A stretch of DNA of 64,000 nucleotides from Sphingobacterium tabacisoli (GCF_017908035.1 NZ_JAEQMU010000001.1:2480001-2544000); one strand, 5' to 3'. Positions 43,066 to 52,035 are shown, counted from the first letter of the stretch. Numbers and translations are program-made. Notes: a model not told the origin generated them from the sequence alone.

Positions 43066-43119
43066 TTATATTTTTAGAAGTAAATAAAAAAACAACTATG
43101 TGTTCATCAAAAAACTGGC

Positions 43120-43127
43120 CAAAGGTA
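43120..43127 (-). promoter_or_regulatory. -7 element TACCTTTG of the mlaE-like operon
   Basis: Minus-strand perfect TANNTTTG followed by GG. It lies about 55 bp upstream of the ATG; no -33 TTG is at standard spacing. Confidence 0.45.
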
Positions 43128-43206
43128 CACAATTTTAACTTTTATTGAGGTCACAAAATAGGTGAACCTTAAATTGTAGCTATAAAACTACCATTTTTTT
43201 ATATTT

Positions 43207-43214
43207 TAGTTTTG
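43207..43214 (+). promoter_or_regulatory. -7 element TAGTTTTG of the DUF6600 gene
   Basis: Perfect TANNTTTG followed by T; predicted leader of about 85 nt. No TTG at ordinary -33 spacing. Confidence 0.4.
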
Positions 43215-43305
43215 TCGTAATATCTCGATTAAACCTTCCCTATCATTAGCACGTCCTACCAACAAAGACAAAAACAGAATAATAAAGTTTTAAGAAAGAA
43301 AGCGT

Positions 43306-44700
43306 ATGAAAAGGGGGATAACAGTATTAGTCGTAACATTGGTTTGTGTTTTTACAAATCTTTTTCAGCCGTCTACGGCACAGGCTCAGTTTTATGGAGG
43401 AGTATCCTTGGACGTATTCTACGACGAGCTTTCTCCCTATGGTTATTGGGAAAACGATCCGACTTATGGGGAGATCTGGTACCCTCGGGTAAATCGGGAC
43501 TTCAGACCTTATGGCACGAACGGCTATTGGGCAATGACCGAATATGGCAACACCTGGGTGTCTGGCTATTCATGGGGATGGGCGCCATTTCATTATGGCC
43601 GGTGGGTACATAACAGCTACAGAGGATGGGCATGGATACCTGGTTACGAATGGGGACCAGCATGGGTCGATTGGCGCTCTGGTAATGGTTATTACGGCTG
43701 GGCACCTATGCAACCACATATAGGTGTACATGTTTCTATAGGACTACCTATAGATATCTGGATTTTTACCCCGGTAAGGCATATCCATTCGAGAAATGTG
43801 TACAGATATAGCTACTATGACCGTCCTGCCATATACAACAATACAACGATTATCAACAACACGTATATTGTAAACAACCACAACTACTATGGTGGTCCTT
43901 CCCGCAGAGATATGGAACGTAGCACCGGGCGTCGGGTAGAAGTACGCGAATTCAGAGAATCATCAAGACCTGGTTCTTCTCGTTCAGACCGCAACTCGGT
44001 ATCCATGTACCGTCCAGATGGCAGAGCAACTAGCTCCCGCAGGGAGGCCGAATCTACACGTACAGACCGTAACAGCTCAAGAGGAGAAAGTACTTCCAGC
44101 AGAACCGACCGCAACACAACGAACTCCAGAGGAAGCAGTCGTTCAGAAGTAGGCTCATCAAGAACCGAAAGTAGTAGAAGAGAAACAAATGTTGATAGAA
44201 ATGGAAATTCCGGCATACGCGGTGGCGCTACAACATCTAGAGAGCAACAACCTGCAAGAGGTACAGAAAGAGGCTCAGAACTCCAATCGCAATCGGAGAA
44301 CCAGAATAATTCGCGTAGGACAACATCTAGTAGGCAACAACCTGTAAGGGGCGTCGAGAGTAACACACAACGTCAACCACAGCAGGAACAAAACAATCGC
44401 TCTAGGGAGGTCCAACGCAGTAATGAAGAAACATCGCGCACGCAACGTGGAGCCGAAACAAATCGCGGATCGTCTGAAAGCCGTAGACAGTCTCCTGCAC
44501 AGCCCCAAACGGAGCAAAGGAGCCGTCAACCAGAAAGTCGCACGCAACAACGTAGAGATTCACAACCTGTATTTCAGGCCTCAAACAGAGAAAGCTCTAC
44601 AGGTAGTACATCCCGTTCGTCGGGCAGTCGTTCGGAACAAGGCGCATCCAGTACACGTGGTGGCGGTAGTAGTAATACTGGAGAAAGAAGCAGACGTTAG
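43306..44700 (+). CDS. Exported DUF6600 protein with Arg/Ser/Gln-rich tail
   Basis: A 464-residue exported protein. The signal peptide ends near TAQAQ. The region to about residue 170 is a Trp/Tyr/Gly-rich DUF6600-like domain with repeated GYWxxTxxGxTWVSGYSWGW-type units. From about 195 to the end it is low complexity, dominated by R, S, E, Q, T and N, and strongly basic. It probably associates with the envelope surface or nucleic acid; the function is unknown. Simple codon repeats make several reverse frames look open. It is followed by a MITE-like element. Confidence 0.8.
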   Translation: MKRGITVLVVTLVCVFTNLFQPSTAQAQFYGGVSLDVFYDELSPYGYWENDPTYGEIWYPRVNRDFRPYGTNGYWAMTEYGNTWVSGYSWGWAPFHYGRWVHNSYRGWAWIPGYEWGPAWVDWRSGNGYYGWAPMQPHIGVHVSIGLPIDIWIFTPVRHIHSRNVYRYSYYDRPAIYNNTTIINNTYIVNNHNYYGGPSRRDMERSTGRRVEVREFRESSRPGSSRSDRNSVSMYRPDGRATSSRREAESTRTDRNSSRGESTSSRTDRNTTNSRGSSRSEVGSSRTESSRRETNVDRNGNSGIRGGATTSREQQPARGTERGSELQSQSENQNNSRRTTSSRQQPVRGVESNTQRQPQQEQNNRSREVQRSNEETSRTQRGAETNRGSSESRRQSPAQPQTEQRSRQPESRTQQRRDSQPVFQASNRESSTGSTSRSSGSRSEQGASSTRGGGSSNTGERSRR

Positions 44701-44745
44701 TCTCGCTCAAAACAAAAAAACAGCTATTAAATTGAAACAAATATC

Positions 44746-44906
44746 GGGGCTGTTTAAAAAGCAACAAATCGTCGTCATTGCGAACCTGAGGAACGATGGT
44801 GTGGCAATCTAACTTACTTAAAACACAGATTGCCTCATCATACTTTACCGACAAATCGGTACAAGCTCTCGCAAAGACGAAAAATTCAAGCTTTTTAGAC
44901 AGCTCC
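44746..44906. mobile_element. 161-bp MITE-like palindromic element
   Basis: Terminal inverted repeats of 17 bp match at 15 of 17 positions: GGGGCTGTTTAAAAAGC (44746-44762) and GCTTTTTAGACAGCTCC (44890-44906). Inside is a second inverted pair, TCGTCATTGCGA (44772-44783) and TCGCAAAGACGA (44869-44880), and a central GGCAATCT/AGATTGCC pair (44803-44810, 44827-44834). The core resembles the CGTCATTGCGA-type repetitive palindromes found in many bacteria. No transposase is present and no target duplication is obvious. Confidence 0.7.
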
Positions 44907-44922
44907 TTTTTGCAAAAAGGAG
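44903..44922. repeat. 20-nt perfect palindrome beside the MITE-like element
   Basis: CTCCTTTTTGCAAAAAGGAG overlaps the right end of the element by four bases. Outer ACAGC/GCTGT arms extend it. It may be a hybrid end or a terminator-like hairpin. Confidence 0.5.
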
Positions 44923-44956
44923 TCAATGGCTGTTGAAATACAGCCCTCCGCTAAAT

Positions 44957-44964
44957 TATTTTTG
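44957..44964 (+). promoter_or_regulatory. -7 element TATTTTTG of pncB
   Basis: Perfect TANNTTTG about 89 bp before the pncB ATG, about 50 bp right of the MITE-like element, so the element sits directly upstream of this promoter. Confidence 0.4.
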
Positions 44965-45052
44965 GTATTTTCGTTCACGCTTAGCATGGTCTGCGTCGAT
45001 TCATGACACAGCAATAGACAATGCAGCAATCAAAAAAAAGACAGACTCTGAT

Positions 45053-46231
45053 ATGGCAAGACTTGAATCTCTTCTAGACAACGACTTTTACAAGTTCACA
45101 ATGCAGTACGCCGTTGTCAAACTCTTCCCAAAAGCAAAAGCAAAGTATCAATTCATCAATAGGGGTAAGCACGTTTTTCCGGAAGGCTTCGCTGAAAGGC
45201 TTACCGAAGCAATCGGAGCGATGGCAACGCTTAAGCTCAGCAATGCCGAAAAGCAATTCTTTGCAGAGACCTGTCCTTATATCGACCCCACCTACTTTGA
45301 TTTTCTACAAGGGTATCGCTACAACCCGGAAGAAGTCAGCATTACACAACATGCTGGGGAACTGTCTGTCAAAATAGAGGGATTTTGGTACCGTACCATC
45401 CTATGGGAGGTACCGATCATGTCTCTAATCTGTGAACTGTATTATGAAATGAGTGATGCAAAACGGGTCGATGATCAACAGGTGATGGACATCGTAGACC
45501 GTAAGATGGACAAGTACGATAAGTTAAAAATCACCATTGCAGACTTTGGCACACGCCGAAGGCACTCCTATGCAGTACACGACCTGGTCATCAAAACGCT
45601 AAAAGCGCACCCTTCAAAAACTTTTATAGGAACTAGCAATGTACATCTGGCCATGAAATACAAGACCAAACCAATTGGCACACATGCCCATGAATGGTTT
45701 ATGTTTCACGCTGCAAAATACGGTTATAAAATGGCCAATCTTTTGGGGTTAGAAAACTGGTCGGACGTATATCGGGGCGACTTGGGAATCGCCCTTTCAG
45801 ATACTTATACGACTGAAGCATTTTTTAGGCAATTTGACAAAAAACTCACCAAGTTATTTGACGGGGTACGTCATGACAGCGGGGATGCAATTGAATTTGC
45901 AAAAAAAACCATTAAGCATTACGAATCCAAAGGAATTGACCCCTTATCAAAAACTATCATTTTTTCAGATGGTCTCGACTATAATAAGGTAGAGAAAATC
46001 ACCAATTACTGTAATGGCAGAATAGGCTATTCCTTTGGTATAGGCACAGACTTTACCAACGACGTCGGTCTAGAACGCATGAATATTGTATTAAAAATGA
46101 CCGAAAGCCTTCCCGAAGATGGCGAATGGACACCTGTAATAAAACTTTCTGACGAACCTTTAAAACACACCGGGGACCAAGCCGAAATAGAAATGGCCAT
46201 ACGGTACCTACAACTTGACGAACATGCATAG
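45053..46231 (+). CDS. pncB: Nicotinate phosphoribosyltransferase
   Basis: A 392-residue NAD salvage enzyme converting nicotinate and PRPP to nicotinate mononucleotide. The N-terminus LLDNDFYKFTMQYAVVKLFP and the segment GTHAHEWFMFHAA around the phosphorylatable histidine are typical. DFGTRRRHSYAVHDLV, GTSNVHLAMKY and GVRHDSGDAIEFA cover the PRPP and nicotinate sites. The length is that of E. coli PncB. The frame is open upstream to 44933, but MARLESLLDNDFYKF (ATG 45053) is the natural start. The next gene overlaps its stop by 8 bp. Confidence 0.95.
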   Translation: MARLESLLDNDFYKFTMQYAVVKLFPKAKAKYQFINRGKHVFPEGFAERLTEAIGAMATLKLSNAEKQFFAETCPYIDPTYFDFLQGYRYNPEEVSITQHAGELSVKIEGFWYRTILWEVPIMSLICELYYEMSDAKRVDDQQVMDIVDRKMDKYDKLKITIADFGTRRRHSYAVHDLVIKTLKAHPSKTFIGTSNVHLAMKYKTKPIGTHAHEWFMFHAAKYGYKMANLLGLENWSDVYRGDLGIALSDTYTTEAFFRQFDKKLTKLFDGVRHDSGDAIEFAKKTIKHYESKGIDPLSKTIIFSDGLDYNKVEKITNYCNGRIGYSFGIGTDFTNDVGLERMNIVLKMTESLPEDGEWTPVIKLSDEPLKHTGDQAEIEMAIRYLQLDEHA

Positions 46232-46925
46232 AGATATTTATGGTGAAGCGCTAAACCAATTCCATCGGAATGGGGAGCTAAGCCACCCTTTATTGTTACA
46301 CAGCACCTACGGCGATATTGAAGAAATGCCTGTTGAAGTCTTTTTCCGTACAGAAGAGGATTTTCCCGAGCTCGAACTGATCGCACTGTCCCTATGTGAT
46401 GGTACGGTATTGGATGTTGGCGCTGGAGTAGGGTCGCATGCATTGTACTTACAGGAAAAAGGTTTTGAAACTACTGCTTTAGAAATATCAGCATCAGCCT
46501 GCAACATTATGCGCGAGCGGGGTGTATTGCATATTGCTCAACATAGCTTTTGGGATTATTCCGAAGGAAAATATGACACCCTACTGTTTCTGATGAATGG
46601 CATCGGATTAGCGGGCGACCTCGAAGGCTTTCGTCGCTTGCTGCATCATGCAAAAACACTCTTGACGGACCGAGGACAGCTCCTATTTGACAGTTCGGAC
46701 ATCTCCTACCTCTATGAAGAATACCGTATCACAAGACCGGAATACTACTTTGGCGAGATAGGCTATCAATATGAGTTTCAAGGCCAGAAAGGGGCTCCTT
46801 TCAAATGGCTCTATATGGACCAGGCCACATTGATACGTATCGCTCATGAAGAAAATTGGGTGGTACAGGTCCTCTATGAAGATGACAACGATCAATATTT
46901 GGTTCGAATGGAACCGAGAAAATAG
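46224..46925 (+). CDS. Class I SAM-dependent methyltransferase
   Basis: A 233-residue methyltransferase. Motif I is VLDVGAGVGSHALYLQ (about residues 60-75), the acidic end of beta-2 is TALEISASACNIMRERG, and motif IV region is YDTLLFLMNGIGLAG. It resembles small-molecule methyltransferases; the substrate is not identifiable. The start ATG 46224 overlaps the end of pncB by 8 bp, indicating translational coupling; a TTG at 46215 is less likely. Confidence 0.8.
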   Translation: MHRDIYGEALNQFHRNGELSHPLLLHSTYGDIEEMPVEVFFRTEEDFPELELIALSLCDGTVLDVGAGVGSHALYLQEKGFETTALEISASACNIMRERGVLHIAQHSFWDYSEGKYDTLLFLMNGIGLAGDLEGFRRLLHHAKTLLTDRGQLLFDSSDISYLYEEYRITRPEYYFGEIGYQYEFQGQKGAPFKWLYMDQATLIRIAHEENWVVQVLYEDDNDQYLVRMEPRK

Positions 46926-46990
46926 GAAAGTGGAATGCATTTGAGCAATTTTCGGATTGCACACCCGATTTTTAAAAGTCAAATTTGTGT

Positions 46991-47833
46991 ATGAATGAGA
47001 AAGAGAGACATTGGAACTACGAGCGTATAGCGCAAGCAATAGCTTTTATCAAAGACAATTTTGATAGGCAACCCAGCTTGGAAGATATCGCAGCACATAT
47101 CCATCTAAGCCCATTTCACTGCCAGCGGTTATTTCACGAATGGGCGGGCACTACGCCTAAAAAATTCTTGCAATACATCAGTCTGAGCCACGCAAAAGCG
47201 TTGCTTCAGAAATCGGAATCAATTTCTGAAACAACGTTTAAGACGGGACTCAGCAGCAGCAGTCGTCTCCATGAACTTTTCGTCAAACTAGAGGGCATGA
47301 CTCCCCATGAATATCGTAATGGAGGCGAAGGTTTGGTGATAACATACGACTATGCGGACACTTCTTTTGGAGAGATCATTATTGCTGCAACAGAAAAAGG
47401 AATTTGCCATATCGCATTCATAACCGATCGGGAAAATGGGGTAAAAAATTTAGAAGGACGATTTCCTAATGCTTCGTTTAAAGAGTCCTCCTCTCCTTTT
47501 CATCAGCAGGTCCGCAACTTTATGAATGGCGAAAAAGATTCCAGGGAACCGATAAAACTACACGTGAAAGGGACGGCATTTCAGCTAAAAGTCTGGGAAG
47601 CTCTACTTCAGATTCCTTTGGGTGAGCTAGAGACCTATGGACGGATTGCAGAACATATCGGCAACCCAAAAGCTTCCCGAGCTGTAGGGACTGCCATTGG
47701 CAGCAATCCGATTGCTTACCTCATCCCCTGCCATCGTGTAATACAGGCCTCAGGGATAGTAGGAGGATACATGTGGGGGCCTACCCGAAAAACAGCTATA
47801 ATAGGCTGGGAAAATGCACAAATAATACCTTAA
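46991..47833 (+). CDS. AraC-type regulator fused to methylated-DNA--protein-cysteine methyltransferase
   Basis: A 280-residue Ada-like fusion. The N-terminal AraC-type helix-turn-helix pair (about 10-105; SLEDIAAHIHLSPFHCQRLF) is followed by an O6-alkylguanine-DNA alkyltransferase domain (about 120-280) with acceptor cysteine in LIPCHRVIQASG. It lacks the N-terminal zinc Ada domain that senses methyl-phosphotriesters. It repairs O6-methylguanine directly and may regulate by DNA binding. The start is ATG 46991. It lies 10 bp before alkB, forming an alkylation-repair pair. Confidence 0.92.
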   Translation: MNEKERHWNYERIAQAIAFIKDNFDRQPSLEDIAAHIHLSPFHCQRLFHEWAGTTPKKFLQYISLSHAKALLQKSESISETTFKTGLSSSSRLHELFVKLEGMTPHEYRNGGEGLVITYDYADTSFGEIIIAATEKGICHIAFITDRENGVKNLEGRFPNASFKESSSPFHQQVRNFMNGEKDSREPIKLHVKGTAFQLKVWEALLQIPLGELETYGRIAEHIGNPKASRAVGTAIGSNPIAYLIPCHRVIQASGIVGGYMWGPTRKTAIIGWENAQIIP

Positions 47834-47843
47834 CCCCTTGCCT

Positions 47844-48443
47844 ATGAAATTATTTTCGTTCGATGAACCGAACAAAAACTGGTTACCTTACGATGGTACG
47901 GTCAACTACTATGGCGTTATCCTGTCCAATCCGGAGCATTATTTCCGTGTGTTACATAACGATATCGCATGGCGCCACGATGAGGCGGTAATTTTCGGAA
48001 AACACATCTTTACGAAACGGATGGTGGCCTGGTATGGCGACCTCCCATTTGAATATACCTATTCGGGAATTCAAAAAACAGCCCTTCCCTGGGTTGACTG
48101 TCTGCTAGAACTGAAAGACATGGTAGAAAAGCAGTCTAATGAGACGTTCAACTCCTGTTTATTGAACCTGTATAACGACGGTTCGGAGGGTATGGCCTGG
48201 CACAGTGACGGCGAAAAAGATTTAAAGAAAGATGGTGCAATAGCCTCTTTGACCTTTGGAGCCGAACGAAAATTCAGTTTTAAGCACAAGGAGAGTAAAG
48301 AAAAAGTAGATCTGGTACTGGAGCATGGCTCCTTATTGATCATGAAAGACACTACACAAACGCATTGGATGCACCGCCTGCCCCCAACAAAAAAAACACA
48401 CGGACCGCGGATTAATCTAACTTTTAGAACTATAGAAAGGTAA
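47844..48443 (+). CDS. alkB: AlkB-like 2-oxoglutarate/Fe(II) dioxygenase
   Basis: A 199-residue oxidative demethylase for N1-methyladenine and N3-methylcytosine in nucleic acids. The HxD iron-binding motif is WHSDGEKDL, the second histidine lies in TQTHWMHRLPP, and the C-terminal RINLTFR supplies the 2-oxoglutarate-binding arginine. N-terminal NYYGVILSNPEHYF fits the family. ATG 47844 is preferred over a TTG 6 bp upstream. It follows the alkyltransferase gene by 10 bp in a dedicated alkylation repair operon. Confidence 0.93.
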   Translation: MKLFSFDEPNKNWLPYDGTVNYYGVILSNPEHYFRVLHNDIAWRHDEAVIFGKHIFTKRMVAWYGDLPFEYTYSGIQKTALPWVDCLLELKDMVEKQSNETFNSCLLNLYNDGSEGMAWHSDGEKDLKKDGAIASLTFGAERKFSFKHKESKEKVDLVLEHGSLLIMKDTTQTHWMHRLPPTKKTHGPRINLTFRTIER

Positions 48444-48486
48444 ATGCTTTAAATTTTCGTAACTTCCATGCGTTAATATTTCTACA

Positions 48487-49731
48487 ATGCGCATTTTAAT
48501 ATTTTCGTACTTTATCATTACAAGTATTTCAACCGGTATGGCACAACAGATTGACAGCATCTACCTCTCGTCACTACTGCAGAAAAATCCGGATCTATTT
48601 GGCCAAATACTCAATCATCCAACACACAACGAAGTCCAGATACTGTACACTCAAATTGACAGAGACAAAGACAACATCCCTCACTTTACCTCTTTCGGTT
48701 ACCGACTTGATCCGACCTGGTATTTTTATCCTGCAAGTACGGTCAAGTTACCTACGGCTATTTTTGCTTTAGAAAAGATAAACGAGCTAAAAATCAGAGG
48801 GCTTGGGCGAGATACCCCTTTGCAAATAGATTCTGCCTATGACAGACAGACTTCAGTATACAGAGACTCTTCTTCAGAAAATACTCTTCCAAGTATTGCA
48901 CATTATATCAAAAAGGTTCTACTGACTTCAGACAACGATGGACACAACAGACTTTTTGAGTTTGTGGGCAGAGCAGAGGTTAACAAAAAACTCAAAAAAC
49001 ACGGAGCCAAATACAGCCGCATTGTAAATAGGCTGGCTATTGGAGACAAAGGCATTTGGGCTAAACATACCAACCCATTTACATTTTACAAGGATGATCA
49101 GATCATATACAAACAAGTGGCTCAATATGACCCTAAGGATTATGAGATGCCTTGGCTTAAAAACACAGTACAAGGCATTGGCTATATGAATGCTGCGGAC
49201 GAACTGGTTCACGAACCTTGGTCTTTTGAGGGACTTAATGTATATGCGCTGGAAGACCAACAATTACTATTGAGAAAACTTCTTTTCCCTGAGGCCTTCC
49301 CCATGAAACAACGTTTTAACCTCACAGAAGACGACTACCGTTTTCTATATTATTACATGTCAAGGAGCCCTCAGGAGGTAACCTACCCACAATATGAGAG
49401 AGAGGAATTTTGGCCTACTTATAGTAAGTTTGTATATTTTGGACGGGACAAGTCGATAAAATCCTTTCAAAATATCAGAAGCTTTAATAAATACGGGGAT
49501 TCTTACGGCTATAATATTGACAATGCGTATATCGTCGATTTTGAGAAAGGTATTGAATTTTTGGTTTCTGTAGTAGTACAATCCAATGAGAATGGAATAT
49601 ATAATGATGGAATCTATGAATATGAGACAATCACTTATCCTTTTTTAAAGAACCTTGGAGAAGTCCTCTATCAGGAAGAACTAAAAAGGCCAAAAGCCAT
49701 TCAGCCTAACTTAAAACGGTTTTCATTTTAA
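48487..49731 (+). CDS. Exported serine hydrolase, class A beta-lactamase-like
   Basis: A 414-residue exported protein; signal peptide MRILIFSYFIITSISTGMAQ. It has the SxxK motif of penicillin-binding/beta-lactamase folds, S84-T-V-K87 in YPASTVKLPTAIFALE, and the SDN motif at 148-150 (LLTSDNDGHNRLFEFVGR). A K-T/S-G third motif is not clear. It may be a D-alanyl carboxypeptidase-like or beta-lactam-binding hydrolase; resistance is not implied. It lies 43 bp after alkB but is probably independent, and a terminator follows. Confidence 0.75.
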   Translation: MRILIFSYFIITSISTGMAQQIDSIYLSSLLQKNPDLFGQILNHPTHNEVQILYTQIDRDKDNIPHFTSFGYRLDPTWYFYPASTVKLPTAIFALEKINELKIRGLGRDTPLQIDSAYDRQTSVYRDSSSENTLPSIAHYIKKVLLTSDNDGHNRLFEFVGRAEVNKKLKKHGAKYSRIVNRLAIGDKGIWAKHTNPFTFYKDDQIIYKQVAQYDPKDYEMPWLKNTVQGIGYMNAADELVHEPWSFEGLNVYALEDQQLLLRKLLFPEAFPMKQRFNLTEDDYRFLYYYMSRSPQEVTYPQYEREEFWPTYSKFVYFGRDKSIKSFQNIRSFNKYGDSYGYNIDNAYIVDFEKGIEFLVSVVVQSNENGIYNDGIYEYETITYPFLKNLGEVLYQEELKRPKAIQPNLKRFSF

Positions 49732-49737
49732 TCTAAA

Positions 49738-49788
49738 AAAAGAGCCCAAAAAGGTAACACATATCGTCACTTTTCGGACTCTTTTTTT
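49738..49788 (+). terminator. Terminator after the serine hydrolase gene
   Basis: Imperfect hairpin AAAGAGCC-c-AAAA / TTTT-c-GG-a-CTCTTT, followed by seven T. Confidence 0.6.
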
Positions 49789-49922
49789 CTCAAAGTCTAT
49801 GTTTTTCAGAGACTCTCAAGAACTTTTTCAGGATATTTTCTTTTCCGTTAGCATTCAAGAGCTCTCTGACAACATCGAGACCGTTTCATCTCTGTTGATC
49901 ATTCGATGGCTTCATAAAAGTT

Positions 49923-50927
49923 CTATTGTTCTAACGCAGCCTCTATAAGCTCCGCATAAAAATCACTTTCTTTCATTCCATAAGCGCGTACCTGTTGCGG
50001 TATAAAGCTCTGTGCAGTCTGTCCCGGAATCGTATTGATCTCAATAAAATAAAACTTGTCGGTATCGTGCTCCAAAAAGAAATCGACACGCACCATTCCT
50101 TTACAATCTAATCGAACATAGATCTCTCTAATAATCCGGGCTGCACGATCACGTTGTTCTTCATTCAGGTCTGCCGGTGTTATCTCTTCGGTCAGTCCTG
50201 GAATATATTTAGCCTCAAAGTCAAAAAACTCCCGTGTGGTACGTACTTCAGTAGCGGGTAGCACGACCAATTCGCCTTTAGCATTTCTAAAGATACCCTG
50301 GGAAAACTCTCTTCCTTGCACAAACTCTTCAACCAACACCTGCTTACCAGTATTCTCGGCATCAAAGGCTTTGTCCAATGCCTCCTGCAACTGTGCCGCT
50401 TCTTTGACCTTAGTCATGCCGATACTCGATCCACCCGCATTGGGTTTGACAAAATAGGGCAACCCTAGCTTTTCTTCGACCAGACGAACACCGTCTTTGC
50501 GGTGGTTTTCAAATAGCAATACCGACTTAGCAACATTGATCTCCGGAATATCCGCTAAAACAGATTTGGTATAGCCCTTATTCATCGTCAGCGCAGAGGT
50601 CAATGCACTACATGAGGTATAAGGCAATCCGATCATATCAAAATAGCCCTGCAAACGTCCATCCTCTCCAGGTGTGCCGTGCAAAATAATTAAAGCAACA
50701 TCGAAAAGAATCTTATCGCCGTTGATGTACAAAGAGAAGTCGTCTTTTTCAACGGGCACCTTCTCCCCCTCACCTGCACTCCCGTACCATCCCTCATTTG
50801 TGATATCGATGATATATACATCGTACTTACTTTTATCCAATTGACTATAGACAAAAGCCGAACTTTTATAAGACACCTCGGCTTCACCCGTAAATCCACC
50901 GGTAATTAACGCTACTTTTGTTTTCAT
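49923..50927 (-). CDS. ddl: D-alanine--D-alanine ligase
   Basis: A 334-residue ATP-grasp ligase that makes D-Ala-D-Ala for peptidoglycan. The conserved GTPGEDGRLQGYFDMIGLPY, LPYFVKPNAGGSSIGMTKV and metal-binding EINTIPGQT segments are in order. The N-terminal VALITGGFTGEAEVSYKSS fits the family. The motif order and length agree with bacterial Ddl. It is divergent from a cell-wall PASTA/MltG gene pair, a plausible functional grouping. Confidence 0.95.
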   Translation of the reverse strand: MKTKVALITGGFTGEAEVSYKSSAFVYSQLDKSKYDVYIIDITNEGWYGSAGEGEKVPVEKDDFSLYINGDKILFDVALIILHGTPGEDGRLQGYFDMIGLPYTSCSALTSALTMNKGYTKSVLADIPEINVAKSVLLFENHRKDGVRLVEEKLGLPYFVKPNAGGSSIGMTKVKEAAQLQEALDKAFDAENTGKQVLVEEFVQGREFSQGIFRNAKGELVVLPATEVRTTREFFDFEAKYIPGLTEEITPADLNEEQRDRAARIIREIYVRLDCKGMVRVDFFLEHDTDKFYFIEINTIPGQTAQSFIPQQVRAYGMKESDFYAELIEAALEQ

Positions 50928-51282
50928 TTAGAATATAATTATTTATGAGCAGGTCTGCTAAGATTATGAACGCTTACCCTGCATCCACCCTACGAAGGGA
51001 CATTAGCTAGTTTAACTTCCACAAACCTAAAAAAAATGTACATCATTCGCTAATACATAACTCATAAAAACACAGCCAATAAGTCTTTTTTAAACGATAG
51101 TACCCACTTATACAAACAAAATAGGAGTCCCTTTAGCTAGTCCGGTCTGAATACTTGACCGTTTAAAAGGAAATATAATTTGTGATACGGGGAAAAACGA
51201 ATATTTTTGCTTAGGAAAACTACATTGTAAAAAAGCTTCTACCTTTTTAGTAGAACACAAGGATTTATATAAATTTCATTTC
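50928..51282. other. 355-bp intergenic region between ddl and the PASTA gene
   Basis: It holds the promoter of the PASTA/mltG operon (51179-51209) and a weak minus-strand -7 element for ddl (TAGGTTTG, 51029-51022, without a -33 TTG). A small hairpin, TTCTAC/GTAGAA, lies at 51238-51255. No ORF or RNA gene is recognised. Confidence 0.5.
51179..51209 (+). promoter_or_regulatory. Promoter of the PASTA/mltG operon (TTTG-N19-TATTTTTG)
   Basis: TTTG (51179-51182), a 19-base spacer and TATTTTTG (51202-51209) agree closely with the Bacteroidota consensus. The leader is about 68 nt. Confidence 0.7.
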
Positions 51283-52035
51283 ATGTCCAAACTATTGCTT
51301 TATCTACGAACTGATGTGTTCAGAAAAAATCTGATTTATGCACTGATCACACTTATCGTTTTATTTCTCGTAGTATACTTCGGTCTTAAAATCTACACGA
51401 AGCACGGCGATGCCCAAGAAGTACCTGTATTAAAGGGGCTCACGATATCTGAAGCCAAGCAGATACTAGACAAAGCGGGATTAGAATACAAAATAGACTC
51501 GGTCTACCAAATGGATGCCAAACCAGGCTTAGTTATAGAGCAAGACCCTGAAGCATCAGCTCTAGTAAAAGGAGGTAGAACAATATACCTAACTATTATC
51601 ACGCAGGTTGCACCAGAGATTGCACTGCCTGATGTTATTGAAAAGAACCTTATTGAGGCGTCTGCAATCTTAAAAAACCATAATTTAAAAATTAAAGACA
51701 CCATTTATATCAACGACATCGCACGAGACGTCGTATTAGGTATTCAATTTGGTGGTCAAAAAATTAATGCCGGAAGAATGATTTCCAAAGGATCTTCAAT
51801 CACCGTGGTACTCGGGAATGGAAAAGGAGCCAACGAAGTTGAAGTGCCGATGTTATTGAACCTCACTCTATCGGAAGCTAAGTTTGCATTGCAGGGGCTA
51901 GGACTCCATATTGGGGCAATATCTGGAGCAATAACCGATTCGACTACAGCACGTGTCATCGCACAATCCCCAGATTCGACATCACGCTTTATTAGCATTG
52001 GTACACCAATCAACTTGACACTATCTAACGACTAG
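51283..52035 (+). CDS. PASTA-domain membrane protein
   Basis: A 250-residue protein. A single N-terminal membrane helix (about 15-38; LIYALITLIVLFLVVYFGLK) is followed by three PASTA domains, recognisable as VPVLKGLTISEAKQILDKAG, LPDVIEKNLIEASAILKNHN and VPMLLNLTLSEAKFALQGLG. PASTA domains bind peptidoglycan fragments or beta-lactams. There is no kinase or transpeptidase domain, so it is a stand-alone wall-sensing or scaffold protein. The next gene, mltG, starts 2 bp after the stop. Confidence 0.9.
   Translation: MSKLLLYLRTDVFRKNLIYALITLIVLFLVVYFGLKIYTKHGDAQEVPVLKGLTISEAKQILDKAGLEYKIDSVYQMDAKPGLVIEQDPEASALVKGGRTIYLTIITQVAPEIALPDVIEKNLIEASAILKNHNLKIKDTIYINDIARDVVLGIQFGGQKINAGRMISKGSSITVVLGNGKGANEVEVPMLLNLTLSEAKFALQGLGLHIGAISGAITDSTTARVIAQSPDSTSRFISIGTPINLTLSND

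Noticed and set aside
43887..44366. Long minus-strand frame inside the DUF6600 gene
   Set aside because: It is the reverse of a low-complexity Arg/Ser/Gln region and has no start context or homology-like motifs.
44746..44906. tRNA or small-RNA gene in the DUF6600-pncB gap
   Set aside because: The pairing is that of nested transposon-like inverted repeats, with no cloverleaf arms or CCA-type end.
48487..49731. Functional beta-lactamase (resistance gene)
   Set aside because: SxxK and SDN motifs are present, but a third KTG-type motif and the class A Glu166 loop are not identifiable.
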